Of a stretch of DNA of 64,000 nucleotides, positions 23,659-31,969 are shown in pieces (positions within the stretch are counted from its first letter, which is position 1; each line of letters begins with the position of its first letter). The DNA comes from Chitinophaga agrisoli (GTDB lineage Bacteria > Bacteroidota > Bacteroidia > Chitinophagales > Chitinophagaceae), in the NCBI RefSeq assembly GCF_008386695.1, contig NZ_VUOC01000001.1, positions 1,214,347 through 1,278,346 on the forward strand, given 5' to 3'. The notes under the pieces are model-generated. The model saw nothing but the letters and a program-made list of their open reading frames with translations, did no database searches and was not told the origin of the DNA. The position numbers and the translations under genes were made by a program.

Positions 23659-24320
23659 TTATCATCGCAAATTCTAATCCGATCCACAGAGCGCTTGAAG
23701 ATGCCTGCAGAGAGGAACTCGGAGCGCATATCATCAATGACAGAAATGAGCTGACGGTAGATAGGATCGAAAAATTGTCGCCGGAATATATCTTTTTTCC
23801 GCATTGGTCTTTTATTATTCCTAAGGAAATTTATGAGAGGTTTGAATGTGTTGTGTTCCATATGACCGATCTGCCATATGGCCGTGGGGGCAGTCCTTTA
23901 CAGAACCTTATTTTGAGAGGCCACTCAAAAACAATGGTTTCCGCTATTAAAGTAAATAAGGGAATAGATACCGGCGATGTGTATATGAAGAAGGAACTGG
24001 ACCTTTACGGAACGGCGGAAGAGATATTTCTAAGGGCGGGGAAGGTTATTCATGAAATGATAAAGGAAATTTTGAGTTCCGGACCTTTGCTGAAACCACA
24101 GGAAGGAGAAGGAACGGTTTTTAAGAGGAGGACGCCGGCAGAAAGCAAAATAGGGAAAGAAATAGATTCATTGGAAAAGCTGTACGATTTTATCCGGATG
24201 CTCGATGCCGACGGGTATCCGCATGCATTCATTGAGAATGAGTACTTTCGCTTCGAATTTACAAGATCATCGCTAAAAAAAGACGCAATTGTAACTGATG
24301 TTAGAATTACTAAGAAATAA
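23655..24320 (+). CDS. Formyltransferase family protein (sugar N-formyltransferase candidate)
   Basis: 221 residues. FHMTDLPYGRGGSPLQNLIL (about 74-93) and GIDTGDVYMKK (about 107) correspond to the catalytic core of Fmt-like formyltransferases that use N10-formyl-tetrahydrofolate. The usual Asn two residues before the catalytic His is Val here; the His and the Asp of DTGD remain. With a PIG-L deacetylase behind it and Pse genes on both sides, formylation of an amino group on the Pse precursor or on Pse itself is the likely role. It overlaps the next gene by 23 bp. Confidence 0.75.
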   Translation: MIIIANSNPIHRALEDACREELGAHIINDRNELTVDRIEKLSPEYIFFPHWSFIIPKEIYERFECVVFHMTDLPYGRGGSPLQNLILRGHSKTMVSAIKVNKGIDTGDVYMKKELDLYGTAEEIFLRAGKVIHEMIKEILSSGPLLKPQEGEGTVFKRRTPAESKIGKEIDSLEKLYDFIRMLDADGYPHAFIENEYFRFEFTRSSLKKDAIVTDVRITKK

Positions 24321-25008
24321 AAGGATCATGGTTGTTGTTGCTCATCCGGACGATGAGCTCCTGGGGCCTGGTGCAACAATGCATAAACTGATCAGGGAAT
24401 ATAACTGCCAGATAAGAGCAATTATACTTGGAGAAGGGATTACTTCCAGGTCGGAGACAAGAGATGTAAAACTGTGGGAAAAGGAGCTGGAAACGCACAG
24501 GGCTAATATTAACAAAGCTGCCGCGGCCATAGGCTACCAATCCGTTGGAATATACGATTTCCCCGATAACAGATTCGACGCAGTAAACCTGCTTGATATT
24601 ATAAAGGTAGTGGAGAAAGAAAAACAAAGCTTTGACCCTGAAGTGATTTTTACGCATCATGGCGGAGATGTAAATATTGATCACCAACGCACGTTTGAAA
24701 GCGTAATCACTGCTACCCGACCGCTGGAACATGAGAAGGTAAAAACCATTATTACCTTTGAAACGCCTTCAGGTACAGAGTGGAGAGCCTCTTCGGATCC
24801 GCGGCACTTTATACCAAACTTATTTATTGAGGTATCGCCTGCAGATCTTGAGGCGAAAATGAAGGGAATGGAGGCGTATGAGTTTGAAAAAAGAAAGTAT
24901 CCGCATCCCCGCTCGCCTGAGGCGCTTACAATCCTTGCCCAACGATGGGGCATTGTTATCGGCAGGAAATATGCGGAAGCCTTTACGTTGATCAGATGTA
25001 TTGCATAA
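24298..25008 (+). CDS. PIG-L family deacetylase
   Basis: 236 residues. The zinc motif AHPDDELLGPGAT (H16-P-D-D-E) and FTHHGGDVNIDHQRTF are diagnostic of the LmbE/PIG-L fold that removes N-acetyl groups from amino sugars. The start at 24298 overlaps the formyltransferase gene; ATG 24328 would shorten it by ten residues and leave the motif. Its place between a formyltransferase and pseI suggests it exposes an amine for formylation. Direct substrate is not known. Confidence 0.8.
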   Translation: MLELLRNKRIMVVVAHPDDELLGPGATMHKLIREYNCQIRAIILGEGITSRSETRDVKLWEKELETHRANINKAAAAIGYQSVGIYDFPDNRFDAVNLLDIIKVVEKEKQSFDPEVIFTHHGGDVNIDHQRTFESVITATRPLEHEKVKTIITFETPSGTEWRASSDPRHFIPNLFIEVSPADLEAKMKGMEAYEFEKRKYPHPRSPEALTILAQRWGIVIGRKYAEAFTLIRCIA

Positions 25009-25030
25009 ATCAAATTATTAACAGGATACT

Positions 25031-26083
25031 ATGAAGGAGTTTAAAATAGATACGCAGGTGATTGGCTATAGCCACAGGCCGTTTATTATTGCAGAAATGA
25101 GCGGCAACCACAATCGATCATTGGAAAGGGCGATGAGTATTGTGAAAGCGGCGAAAGATGCAGGTGCGGATGCGATTAAATTACAGACGTATACACCTGA
25201 TTCAATGACAATTGACCATAAAGGCGGCCTATTCGATATAACAGATGAGAAATCATTATGGAAGGGTAGAAATCTTTATGAGCTATACCAGGAGGCGATG
25301 ACCCCTTACGAGTGGCATAAGCCGCTTTTTGACTATGCAAAGGAGCTGGGTATTATTTGCTTTTCTACCCCTTTTGATGAGGAAGCTGTTGACCTGCTTG
25401 AAGAGTTGGGCGCACCTTGCCATAAAATAGCGTCATTTGAGAACAATCATCATCCTTTATTAAAAAAAATTGCGCGCACAGGTAAGCCTGTTATAATGTC
25501 AACAGGGGTATCCTCACTTGCTGATATTGATGAAAGTGTGATAACCCTTCGCAACAGCGGATGTAACGACCTTGTATTACTAAAATGCACCAGCACTTAT
25601 CCCGCTTCGCCTGAAAATACAAATCTGCTTACAATTCCGCATATGAGGGAAATGTTCAAATGCGAAGTGGGATTATCAGATCACACGATGGGTATAGGCG
25701 CTGCCGTTGGGGCTGTTGTTTTAGGCGCCCGTGTTGTTGAAAAACATTTTTGCCTTAGCCGCGCAGAAGGGGGCGTTGACAGTGCTTTTTCACTGGAGCC
25801 TCATGAATTTAAAGCCCTGGTGCAGGAAACGGAAAGGGCTTTTTTAGCGCTGGGAGAAGTTAAGTATGGCGTGCAGGAGGCAGAGAAGAAAAGTATGAAC
25901 TTCAAACGGTCGATATATGTAGTCGAAGATATTCCGGAGGGAGGTACTTTTACTGAGAAGAATCTTAGGGTCATTCGCCCAGGCGATGGGCTGCATCCGC
26001 GTTTTTTTGACACGGTCATTGGAAAGAGAGCTACGCAGGCCTTGAAAAGAGGCATGCCGTTCAGAATGGATATGTTCCATTAA
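25031..26083 (+). CDS. pseI: Pseudaminic acid synthase
   Basis: 350 residues. NeuB-type TIM barrel with AEMSGNHNRSLERA at the start, KLQTYTPDSMT, STPFDEEAVDLLE and GLSDHTMG, followed by a SAF (antifreeze-like) domain from about residue 290 (RSIYVVEDIPEGGTFTEKNL). PseI condenses 6-deoxy-AltdiNAc with phosphoenolpyruvate to form pseudaminic acid. The residues match PseI more than NeuB or LegI, and the pathway context agrees. Confidence 0.93.
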   Translation: MKEFKIDTQVIGYSHRPFIIAEMSGNHNRSLERAMSIVKAAKDAGADAIKLQTYTPDSMTIDHKGGLFDITDEKSLWKGRNLYELYQEAMTPYEWHKPLFDYAKELGIICFSTPFDEEAVDLLEELGAPCHKIASFENNHHPLLKKIARTGKPVIMSTGVSSLADIDESVITLRNSGCNDLVLLKCTSTYPASPENTNLLTIPHMREMFKCEVGLSDHTMGIGAAVGAVVLGARVVEKHFCLSRAEGGVDSAFSLEPHEFKALVQETERAFLALGEVKYGVQEAEKKSMNFKRSIYVVEDIPEGGTFTEKNLRVIRPGDGLHPRFFDTVIGKRATQALKRGMPFRMDMFH

Positions 26084-26103
26084 CAAATCAAAATGCCGGA
26101 TAA

Positions 26104-27456
26104 TTGTCAAGTAGTATGAAGAAAAAGGTATTGTTTTTTGCACGTGAATATCAGGCGGATTTTTTTCCTTTGCTTCGTAGCCCGAAATATGATGCTTACT
26201 ATGTTACGCTTACACTGGAAGAAAAACGGAGAGTGGAAGCAAAAGGACAGCCCGTATTTGCATGCTTCGAAGAGATGTACGACACGCTGACCCCGGATCA
26301 GTTCCCTGATAATTATTCTCTGACGTCTTTCGCATCTGACCGGTTTATGGGCAGCATTCCCCTTGCAGAAAGACGGACGATATTAGGAAAGGAGATCGCC
26401 TTTTGGCGTTTTGCACTGGAAGAAGGGAAAGCAGATGCTGTTATCAATGAAACAGTGGCCATTGAAGCGTCAGAGGTGCTGTTTATTGAAGCAAAAAAAC
26501 GTGAAATACCTTACTACTCATGGATGAGCCTACCGGTTCCAAATACGTTTTACTTTCAGCATACGCCGATGTACAACGAACTTGACCAGCGCATCCAGGA
26601 GATCCAACCGGGAGATGAAGATTTTACCAGGGCTGAGATGTATATGGAAAAAGTGCGGCAGGGGGCTGGAGCCCCCTTCTATGCGCAGAATCTCAAGAAG
26701 CGCGGCAATCCTGTTGTGCTTCTGAAGTCTTTTAAGCGTTGGTTCCTGGCAAAGAAACAATCTGCAAAACACTCTAGGAACAAGTCGCTTGCGGTATTTG
26801 GAAATCCGCAGCAGGTCTTTGGAACACAGATGAGGTTATATTTTCTGTCTCTGTTCAGAAAGTACAGGAAGCCGGAAGAGCTCAAGCAATTTGAGCTCGT
26901 TTTTTACCCTATGCATTTTGAGCCGGAAGCGACGCTGAGGTACATGTCTGAATTTTATTCCAACCAGGTAGCCACTATGGAGAATATCTCCAAGTGTCTT
27001 AAAACGAATCAGATCCTGGTAGTAAAAGAACATCCGCAGCAACCGGGCATGTTCCTTACAAATATGTTTCGGAAGCTGCAACGTAACTATTCCAATATTC
27101 TTTTTCTACCGGCAGAAATCCCTACATCTGATCTGATCAGAGAAGCTACAGCTATTGTGACCTTGACAAGCACGGCTGGTTTTGAAGGCTTAATATTAGG
27201 CAAACCGGTATTTGTATTGGGAAAGGTTTTTTATAACCAATGTCCCGGTGTTAATAAGATCCAATCATACGAGGAACTACGGCAAAAGTTAAGGGCTCTC
27301 AGCTATGCAAAGCCTTCTGCCGAAAAAGTGAAACATTTCGTCGCACAGATGATACGCCATGCCAATACTGGCAATCCGTATCCCCACGCCAATTTGTGCA
27401 CAAGCGATAATATAGCTGCCGTAACACACGCTATTGAAAAACAGCTGGAGATTTAA
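26104..27456 (+). CDS. GT-B-fold capsule glycosyltransferase, candidate Pse transferase
   Basis: 450 residues without membrane helix. The C-terminal half has VVKEHPQQPGMF (about residue 307) and TLTSTAGFEGLILGKPVFVLG (about 358), a signature shared with capsule polysaccharide transferases of the KpsC/KpsS kind and with nonulosonic acid transferases. Lying directly after pseI, it is a good candidate to move pseudaminic acid from CMP-Pse. The exact family cannot be set by eye. Confidence 0.6.
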   Translation: MSSSMKKKVLFFAREYQADFFPLLRSPKYDAYYVTLTLEEKRRVEAKGQPVFACFEEMYDTLTPDQFPDNYSLTSFASDRFMGSIPLAERRTILGKEIAFWRFALEEGKADAVINETVAIEASEVLFIEAKKREIPYYSWMSLPVPNTFYFQHTPMYNELDQRIQEIQPGDEDFTRAEMYMEKVRQGAGAPFYAQNLKKRGNPVVLLKSFKRWFLAKKQSAKHSRNKSLAVFGNPQQVFGTQMRLYFLSLFRKYRKPEELKQFELVFYPMHFEPEATLRYMSEFYSNQVATMENISKCLKTNQILVVKEHPQQPGMFLTNMFRKLQRNYSNILFLPAEIPTSDLIREATAIVTLTSTAGFEGLILGKPVFVLGKVFYNQCPGVNKIQSYEELRQKLRALSYAKPSAEKVKHFVAQMIRHANTGNPYPHANLCTSDNIAAVTHAIEKQLEI

Positions 27457-27469
27457 CAATAAGCTGGTT

Positions 27470-28537
27470 ATGACGATCGTAAAAAAAATATATCATCGGC
27501 TTCTGAAAGGATTCAAGCGAAGACCTATTCTGCCTTTATTGAAGAAGAACAGGAGGAGGATCTTTGTTGACAGCTCAGCTTCCTTTGGATTCCGGTCTAA
27601 AATAATGCTGTATCCTTCGCCGGCTCAGCAGCTTACCGGGCACAATGTAATTGTATCCGGAAACTGCCATATAGGAAATCAGACAGAAATTCATACTTAT
27701 ACTAATGAACGTGTATGGATCAAACCATTCACTTCGATCAATGACAATTGCCGGATCATTGGTAACGTAACGATCGAGCGGTATTGCCTGTTGGCTTCAA
27801 ATATATTTATATCTTCCGGCACTCATGTGGCATTTACCCATCCTGCTATGCTGATTAAGGACCAGGACAGGCTATTCCCTTTTTCTGGTAAAAAGGTCCA
27901 GATCGAAGAGGATTGCTGGATTGGCTGGGGAGTGGTCGTTATGCCTGGTGTAAACATTGGAAAAGGGGCGGTAATTGGCGCAAATGCAGTGGTCACCAAA
28001 GATGTTCCTCCTTATACTGTTTACGTAGGATCACCGGCAAAAAAGTTAAGGAGCCGGCTTGATTTTGATCCTCCTGAACAAATATTATATCAGCAGGAAG
28101 AAGGTCATCCATACCTCTACAGGGGATTTGCCCTAAGCCAATCCGAGATCATGGCCACTGCTAAGGAAAAGTTCATTGGAGCGGGCAATGCATGTTGTGT
28201 TATACTTGCTCAAAACAGGGGTGAGCACAATGCCGTTCGTATAACAGGCAAATTTACTTCGAAAGTTGGGGCCGCAGAAATGCTTGTAACTGTTAATAGC
28301 GCTTCCGCTGCTGTTTATAAATTTCAGGGTGAGCATATCGACATTTTTGTTCCCGCTCAGGCCGGGGACAAGCAGCCACCTAATGATGCATTTTCTTTAT
28401 ATGAGTCAATAGGGGATGGCCTGAAGCAGTATACCTGCGTATGTATACAAATAATCAATATGGAACCGCATGCCAAAGCACTGTGCCCATGGGGAATTTC
28501 ATCAATCGAGTTGGTAAATCATGAAATTCAGCTTTAG
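27470..28537 (+). CDS. Left-handed beta-helix acyltransferase with extra C-terminal domain
   Basis: About 355 residues from ATG 27470; an upstream ATG at 27434 would overlap the previous gene by 23 bp. Residues about 55-190 contain hexapeptide repeats ending in DCWIGWGVVVMPGVNIGKGA and ANAVVTKDVPPYTVYVGSPA, the hallmark of sugar O-acetyltransferases of the LbH type. A further 140 residues (from about ILYQQEEGHPYLYRG) form an unassigned, probably beta-rich domain. It would O-acetylate or otherwise acylate a glycan residue. The stop region overlaps the flippase start by 17 bp. Confidence 0.75.
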   Translation: MTIVKKIYHRLLKGFKRRPILPLLKKNRRRIFVDSSASFGFRSKIMLYPSPAQQLTGHNVIVSGNCHIGNQTEIHTYTNERVWIKPFTSINDNCRIIGNVTIERYCLLASNIFISSGTHVAFTHPAMLIKDQDRLFPFSGKKVQIEEDCWIGWGVVVMPGVNIGKGAVIGANAVVTKDVPPYTVYVGSPAKKLRSRLDFDPPEQILYQQEEGHPYLYRGFALSQSEIMATAKEKFIGAGNACCVILAQNRGEHNAVRITGKFTSKVGAAEMLVTVNSASAAVYKFQGEHIDIFVPAQAGDKQPPNDAFSLYESIGDGLKQYTCVCIQIINMEPHAKALCPWGISSIELVNHEIQL

Positions 28538-29813
28538 ACAACTATATAGCAATCCAAAGATAAGTTATGTTACCTTGAACATATCTTTGAGCGGTCTGTC
28601 ATTTATCCGCACCTTCATTAGTATGAAGTACCTTGATTTTTATGATCTTGGGCTTATTGGCATTGTGCAAATACTAATAATGATCATGTCCATGTTACAA
28701 TTAGGCATGGTAACGGGCGGATACAAGGCCTATTCAATACTTCAGGAGAACTTCGATATAAACAATACTATTACTTCATATGTTATGGTCATGTTGGGAA
28801 TTTCGCTTCCCATTTTGATCTTAACAACCCATAGTGGCAGTACCCCTGCTTACATTGCTGTATTCGGGATCCTGATCGGCGCCCTTTCCCTTTATAACAA
28901 CTGGCTTACCTGCATGATGCTGGCCAAAGGTGATATCAAGCCATTGAATACGATCAACCTGATCTCCGCTTCTGCCTCTTTTATTACATTACCAGCAATA
29001 GTCTTCTGGAAATTACACGGTGTGCTCTTGGGAACTGCGACTGCGCCGATCTTATTTTGCATAACAGCAATGATCAAGGTGCCATACCTGCGCCCATTCA
29101 GGTTCACCTTGAGCAGGGCTATGATCAGGAAGCTTTTATATTATGGATTCGTACCTTACTTAACCTCCACTTTTCTTTACATCAATATACAGATCGAGAG
29201 ATGGGCAATTGTAAAAGTTATGGGGGTTGAAGAATTAGGGAGGCTTTCTCTGTGTGTAATTATTTCAGCTGCCTTCATGATTGTGCCCAATTCAGTGAGT
29301 AACCTGTATTTTCCAACTGCAATGAGAACCTTTGCCGAAGGAGATTTTCAACAGTTTCGGCTGGTAATAAGACGATATACACTTGTTATTGCCGCATACG
29401 GTGTAGCTTTCGTTACTGCTACTGCCTTACTGGTACGTATATTGGTCCCATTTTTCTTTCCAAAACATGTGCCGCAGATACACCTTGTTTACTGGATGCT
29501 TCCTTCTTTGTTTTTCATGGGATTTAATACTATTCCAATAATCATATTTAACGCAGCATTCAAGTACCGCGCCATCATTACGGTTAACATTATTGGCCTG
29601 CTATGCATGGCAGGTGGCATTTTTGGGATCCTTCAATTCCATAATATCCAGCTATATTATTTTATAGTAGTAGAATCGAGCGTTGCAACCATTTCATTCC
29701 TCACTGCCCTGGGCGTGTATTTAAAGATCAGGCGCCGGTTATACGCTCCTAAGAAGAAACCTGAAAGCGACCTTCAGAATGGCATTATCCATTTATCGGA
29801 TTTATCACAATAA
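28521..29813 (+). CDS. Wzx-like polysaccharide flippase
   Basis: 430 residues made up almost wholly of hydrophobic helices (about 12), in the MATE/oligosaccharide flippase superfamily style: FGILIGALSLYNNWL, YYGFVPYLTSTFLYINIQIE and IVPNSVSNLYFPTAMRTF are like members of the Polysacc_synt family. It should flip undecaprenyl-linked repeat units across the inner membrane. It overlaps the preceding gene by 17 bp. Wzx identity is by context plus topology, as sequence conservation is low in this family. Confidence 0.8.
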   Translation: MKFSFRQLYSNPKISYVTLNISLSGLSFIRTFISMKYLDFYDLGLIGIVQILIMIMSMLQLGMVTGGYKAYSILQENFDINNTITSYVMVMLGISLPILILTTHSGSTPAYIAVFGILIGALSLYNNWLTCMMLAKGDIKPLNTINLISASASFITLPAIVFWKLHGVLLGTATAPILFCITAMIKVPYLRPFRFTLSRAMIRKLLYYGFVPYLTSTFLYINIQIERWAIVKVMGVEELGRLSLCVIISAAFMIVPNSVSNLYFPTAMRTFAEGDFQQFRLVIRRYTLVIAAYGVAFVTATALLVRILVPFFFPKHVPQIHLVYWMLPSLFFMGFNTIPIIIFNAAFKYRAIITVNIIGLLCMAGGIFGILQFHNIQLYYFIVVESSVATISFLTALGVYLKIRRRLYAPKKKPESDLQNGIIHLSDLSQ

Positions 29814-29825
29814 ATAAAGGTACAC

Positions 29826-30803
29826 ATGGGAATATTGCAACATAAAAAAATACTATTCGTTGGTCCGATATTCTATGATTATCATTTAAAAATCTCTGCC
29901 ACGCTCCGGGAGCATGGAGCAGAAGTGTATTTTGTACCAGAACGGGAATACGGCTTCATATATAAAGTGCTTGGATATCTGCATAAAGCCCTGGCGTATG
30001 CTTACTCGAATATTCATTTCCTGAGGAATCTCCGATCCATCAAGGATGGCGCGTCATTTGGTTTTGTCTTTATCGTGCATGGTGAAACAATCACCAGAAC
30101 ACTGCTCCTTAAGATGAAAAGGCAGTTTCCGAATGCAAAATTTATAAACTATCATTGGGATTCGCTTAAGTTTAATCACCGGGCAGCATTAGTACTTGAT
30201 CAGTATGACGCAGCCTATTCATTTGACCGGGAAGACGTAAAAAAATATCCTTTTCTTCGCTATAAGCCACTTTTTCACAACAATGAACATCCCGCTGTTC
30301 CATCGTCACCCAGGTATGATATGGTATTCATAGGGGTGGACTACAGCGATCGCTATCAGATCCTCCAACAATTAGGAAAGGAGGCTGGCCGTCATGGCCT
30401 AACCTGCAAGCCCATGCTGATCACAAGCAAGTTTTCGTTTTACCGCAAAAAGCTTTTGGGCCATAAAGCATACAGAGCTGCAAAAGCGGATGAGTTTATT
30501 TATGAAAAGATCCCATATAATACATTTGTTCAGCTTACGAATGAATCATCAGCGGTTATAGATATCAATTTTGAAGGGCAGGCAGGCTTGACAATGCGTA
30601 CCATTGAAGTGCTTTCAATGGGGAAAAAACTCATTACGACTAATCCATATATCATGGAGGAGGCGTTCTATTCGCCAGATAGCGTACTCGTCATAGACAG
30701 GTCTCACCCGGTCATTGACCCGCATTTCTTTAAGCGCCAGGCATCACCCGCAAACATGTCAACATTATTGCTCAGGAATTGGGTAACTGAATTTTTTGTA
30801 TAG
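29826..30803 (+). CDS. CgeB/RfaS-like glycosyltransferase
   Basis: 325 residues. ILFVGPIFYDYHLKISATLR at the N-terminus, FINYHWDSLKFN, YDMVFIGVDYSDRYQILQQL (about 165) and LTMRTIEVLSMGKKLITTNP (about 257) point to a GT-B-type fold of the CgeB or RfaS-like group. These act on core or capsule sugars. No donor can be assigned. It sits between the flippase and a second glycosyltransferase. Confidence 0.6.
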   Translation: MGILQHKKILFVGPIFYDYHLKISATLREHGAEVYFVPEREYGFIYKVLGYLHKALAYAYSNIHFLRNLRSIKDGASFGFVFIVHGETITRTLLLKMKRQFPNAKFINYHWDSLKFNHRAALVLDQYDAAYSFDREDVKKYPFLRYKPLFHNNEHPAVPSSPRYDMVFIGVDYSDRYQILQQLGKEAGRHGLTCKPMLITSKFSFYRKKLLGHKAYRAAKADEFIYEKIPYNTFVQLTNESSAVIDINFEGQAGLTMRTIEVLSMGKKLITTNPYIMEEAFYSPDSVLVIDRSHPVIDPHFFKRQASPANMSTLLLRNWVTEFFV

Positions 30804-30824
30804 TAAATAATACAAGTAACCCAA

Positions 30825-31943
30825 ATGCAAGATCAACATAAGATACTCTTTATCAGCACATTTCCACCCAGCGATAAAACAGCTGGCCAGAACTATACAC
30901 GTTTGCTTTTGGAAGACCTCGCCAATCGCGGGCATCTGATTGATATAGTGTTTTTTCAATATGGGGATCACCAGTATAAACCGCAACATCCTGGCATACG
31001 TATATTGGCTGCTCGTCCACTTGGGATGGGGAGAAAACTGATGAATATCCTGAAGATGCCTTTTTTGCATCCGTTTTTCACCTCCCGCCTGTCCTTTCGC
31101 CTTATCTGGCTGCTGCTCCGCAAAAGCAATCAGTATAATTGCATATATCTGGACTTCTCCCAGGTATTTCTATATGGTCTTTTTACGCCCCGGTCAATGC
31201 GATATCTGATGTTGCATGACGTTATCTACCAGAAATACACCCGTAAATCCGGAGTACTTCAGGCACTTACAAGAAAATGGGTTTTCCTTTCAGAAAGATT
31301 AATGTTAGCCGGGAAAAAAAAGACATTACTTACGTTCAGTGAGAAGGATAAAGAACTGGTAAATGCCTACTATGGCAAGGATGCTTACGTAGTCAGTCCA
31401 TTTCTTTCTCCGTTGATAGGCCAACTGAAGGATACGGATTTCGTTGAATCGGGCTATTGCTGTTTTTACGGAGCATGGAATCGAAGTGAAAATCTCGATG
31501 GTTTGAAATGGTTCATCCACCATGTTTATCCACTTCTTAAACAGCGTGTTCCTCTCAAAATTATCGGAGGTGGGATGGACAAAAAGGAAAAAGACACGTT
31601 GTCAACAATACCTGGAGTGGAATTGTTAGGCTTTGTGGATAATCCTTACCCAATTCTTGCTGGCGCTAAGGCATTGATTGCGCCACTATTCCAGGGGGCC
31701 GGCGTAAAATTCAAGGTACTTGAGGCCCTGGCCTGCGGAACAACTGTAATAGGCACGGAAATTGCCTTAGAAGGAATTGCTTCCGGGCTAAAGCAAGGAT
31801 TGATCGAATGCAATACAGAACAGGATTTTGCCCGGGAGATCGACAATCTAGCCCTATCTTCCTCTGCCATGAAAGACAAAATCACCTTACATCAAAAGAC
31901 AGTTGCTGTCTACACACGTAACCGGTTCTCCGAGATATTGTGA
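30825..31943 (+). CDS. Glycosyltransferase family 4/1-like protein
   Basis: 372 residues with GT-B features: N-terminal ILFISTFPPSDKTAGQNYTR for acceptor binding and the C-terminal LIAPLFQGAGVKFKVLEALA (about 285), the nucleotide-sugar site with the Glu of VLEAL, and ACGTTVIGTEIALEGI. Donor and acceptor are unknown. It belongs to the same run of same-strand genes, 21 bp after its neighbour. Confidence 0.8.
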   Translation: MQDQHKILFISTFPPSDKTAGQNYTRLLLEDLANRGHLIDIVFFQYGDHQYKPQHPGIRILAARPLGMGRKLMNILKMPFLHPFFTSRLSFRLIWLLLRKSNQYNCIYLDFSQVFLYGLFTPRSMRYLMLHDVIYQKYTRKSGVLQALTRKWVFLSERLMLAGKKKTLLTFSEKDKELVNAYYGKDAYVVSPFLSPLIGQLKDTDFVESGYCCFYGAWNRSENLDGLKWFIHHVYPLLKQRVPLKIIGGGMDKKEKDTLSTIPGVELLGFVDNPYPILAGAKALIAPLFQGAGVKFKVLEALACGTTVIGTEIALEGIASGLKQGLIECNTEQDFAREIDNLALSSSAMKDKITLHQKTVAVYTRNRFSEIL

Positions 31944-31969
31944 ATAAATAACATGTAATACTTTGTGTC

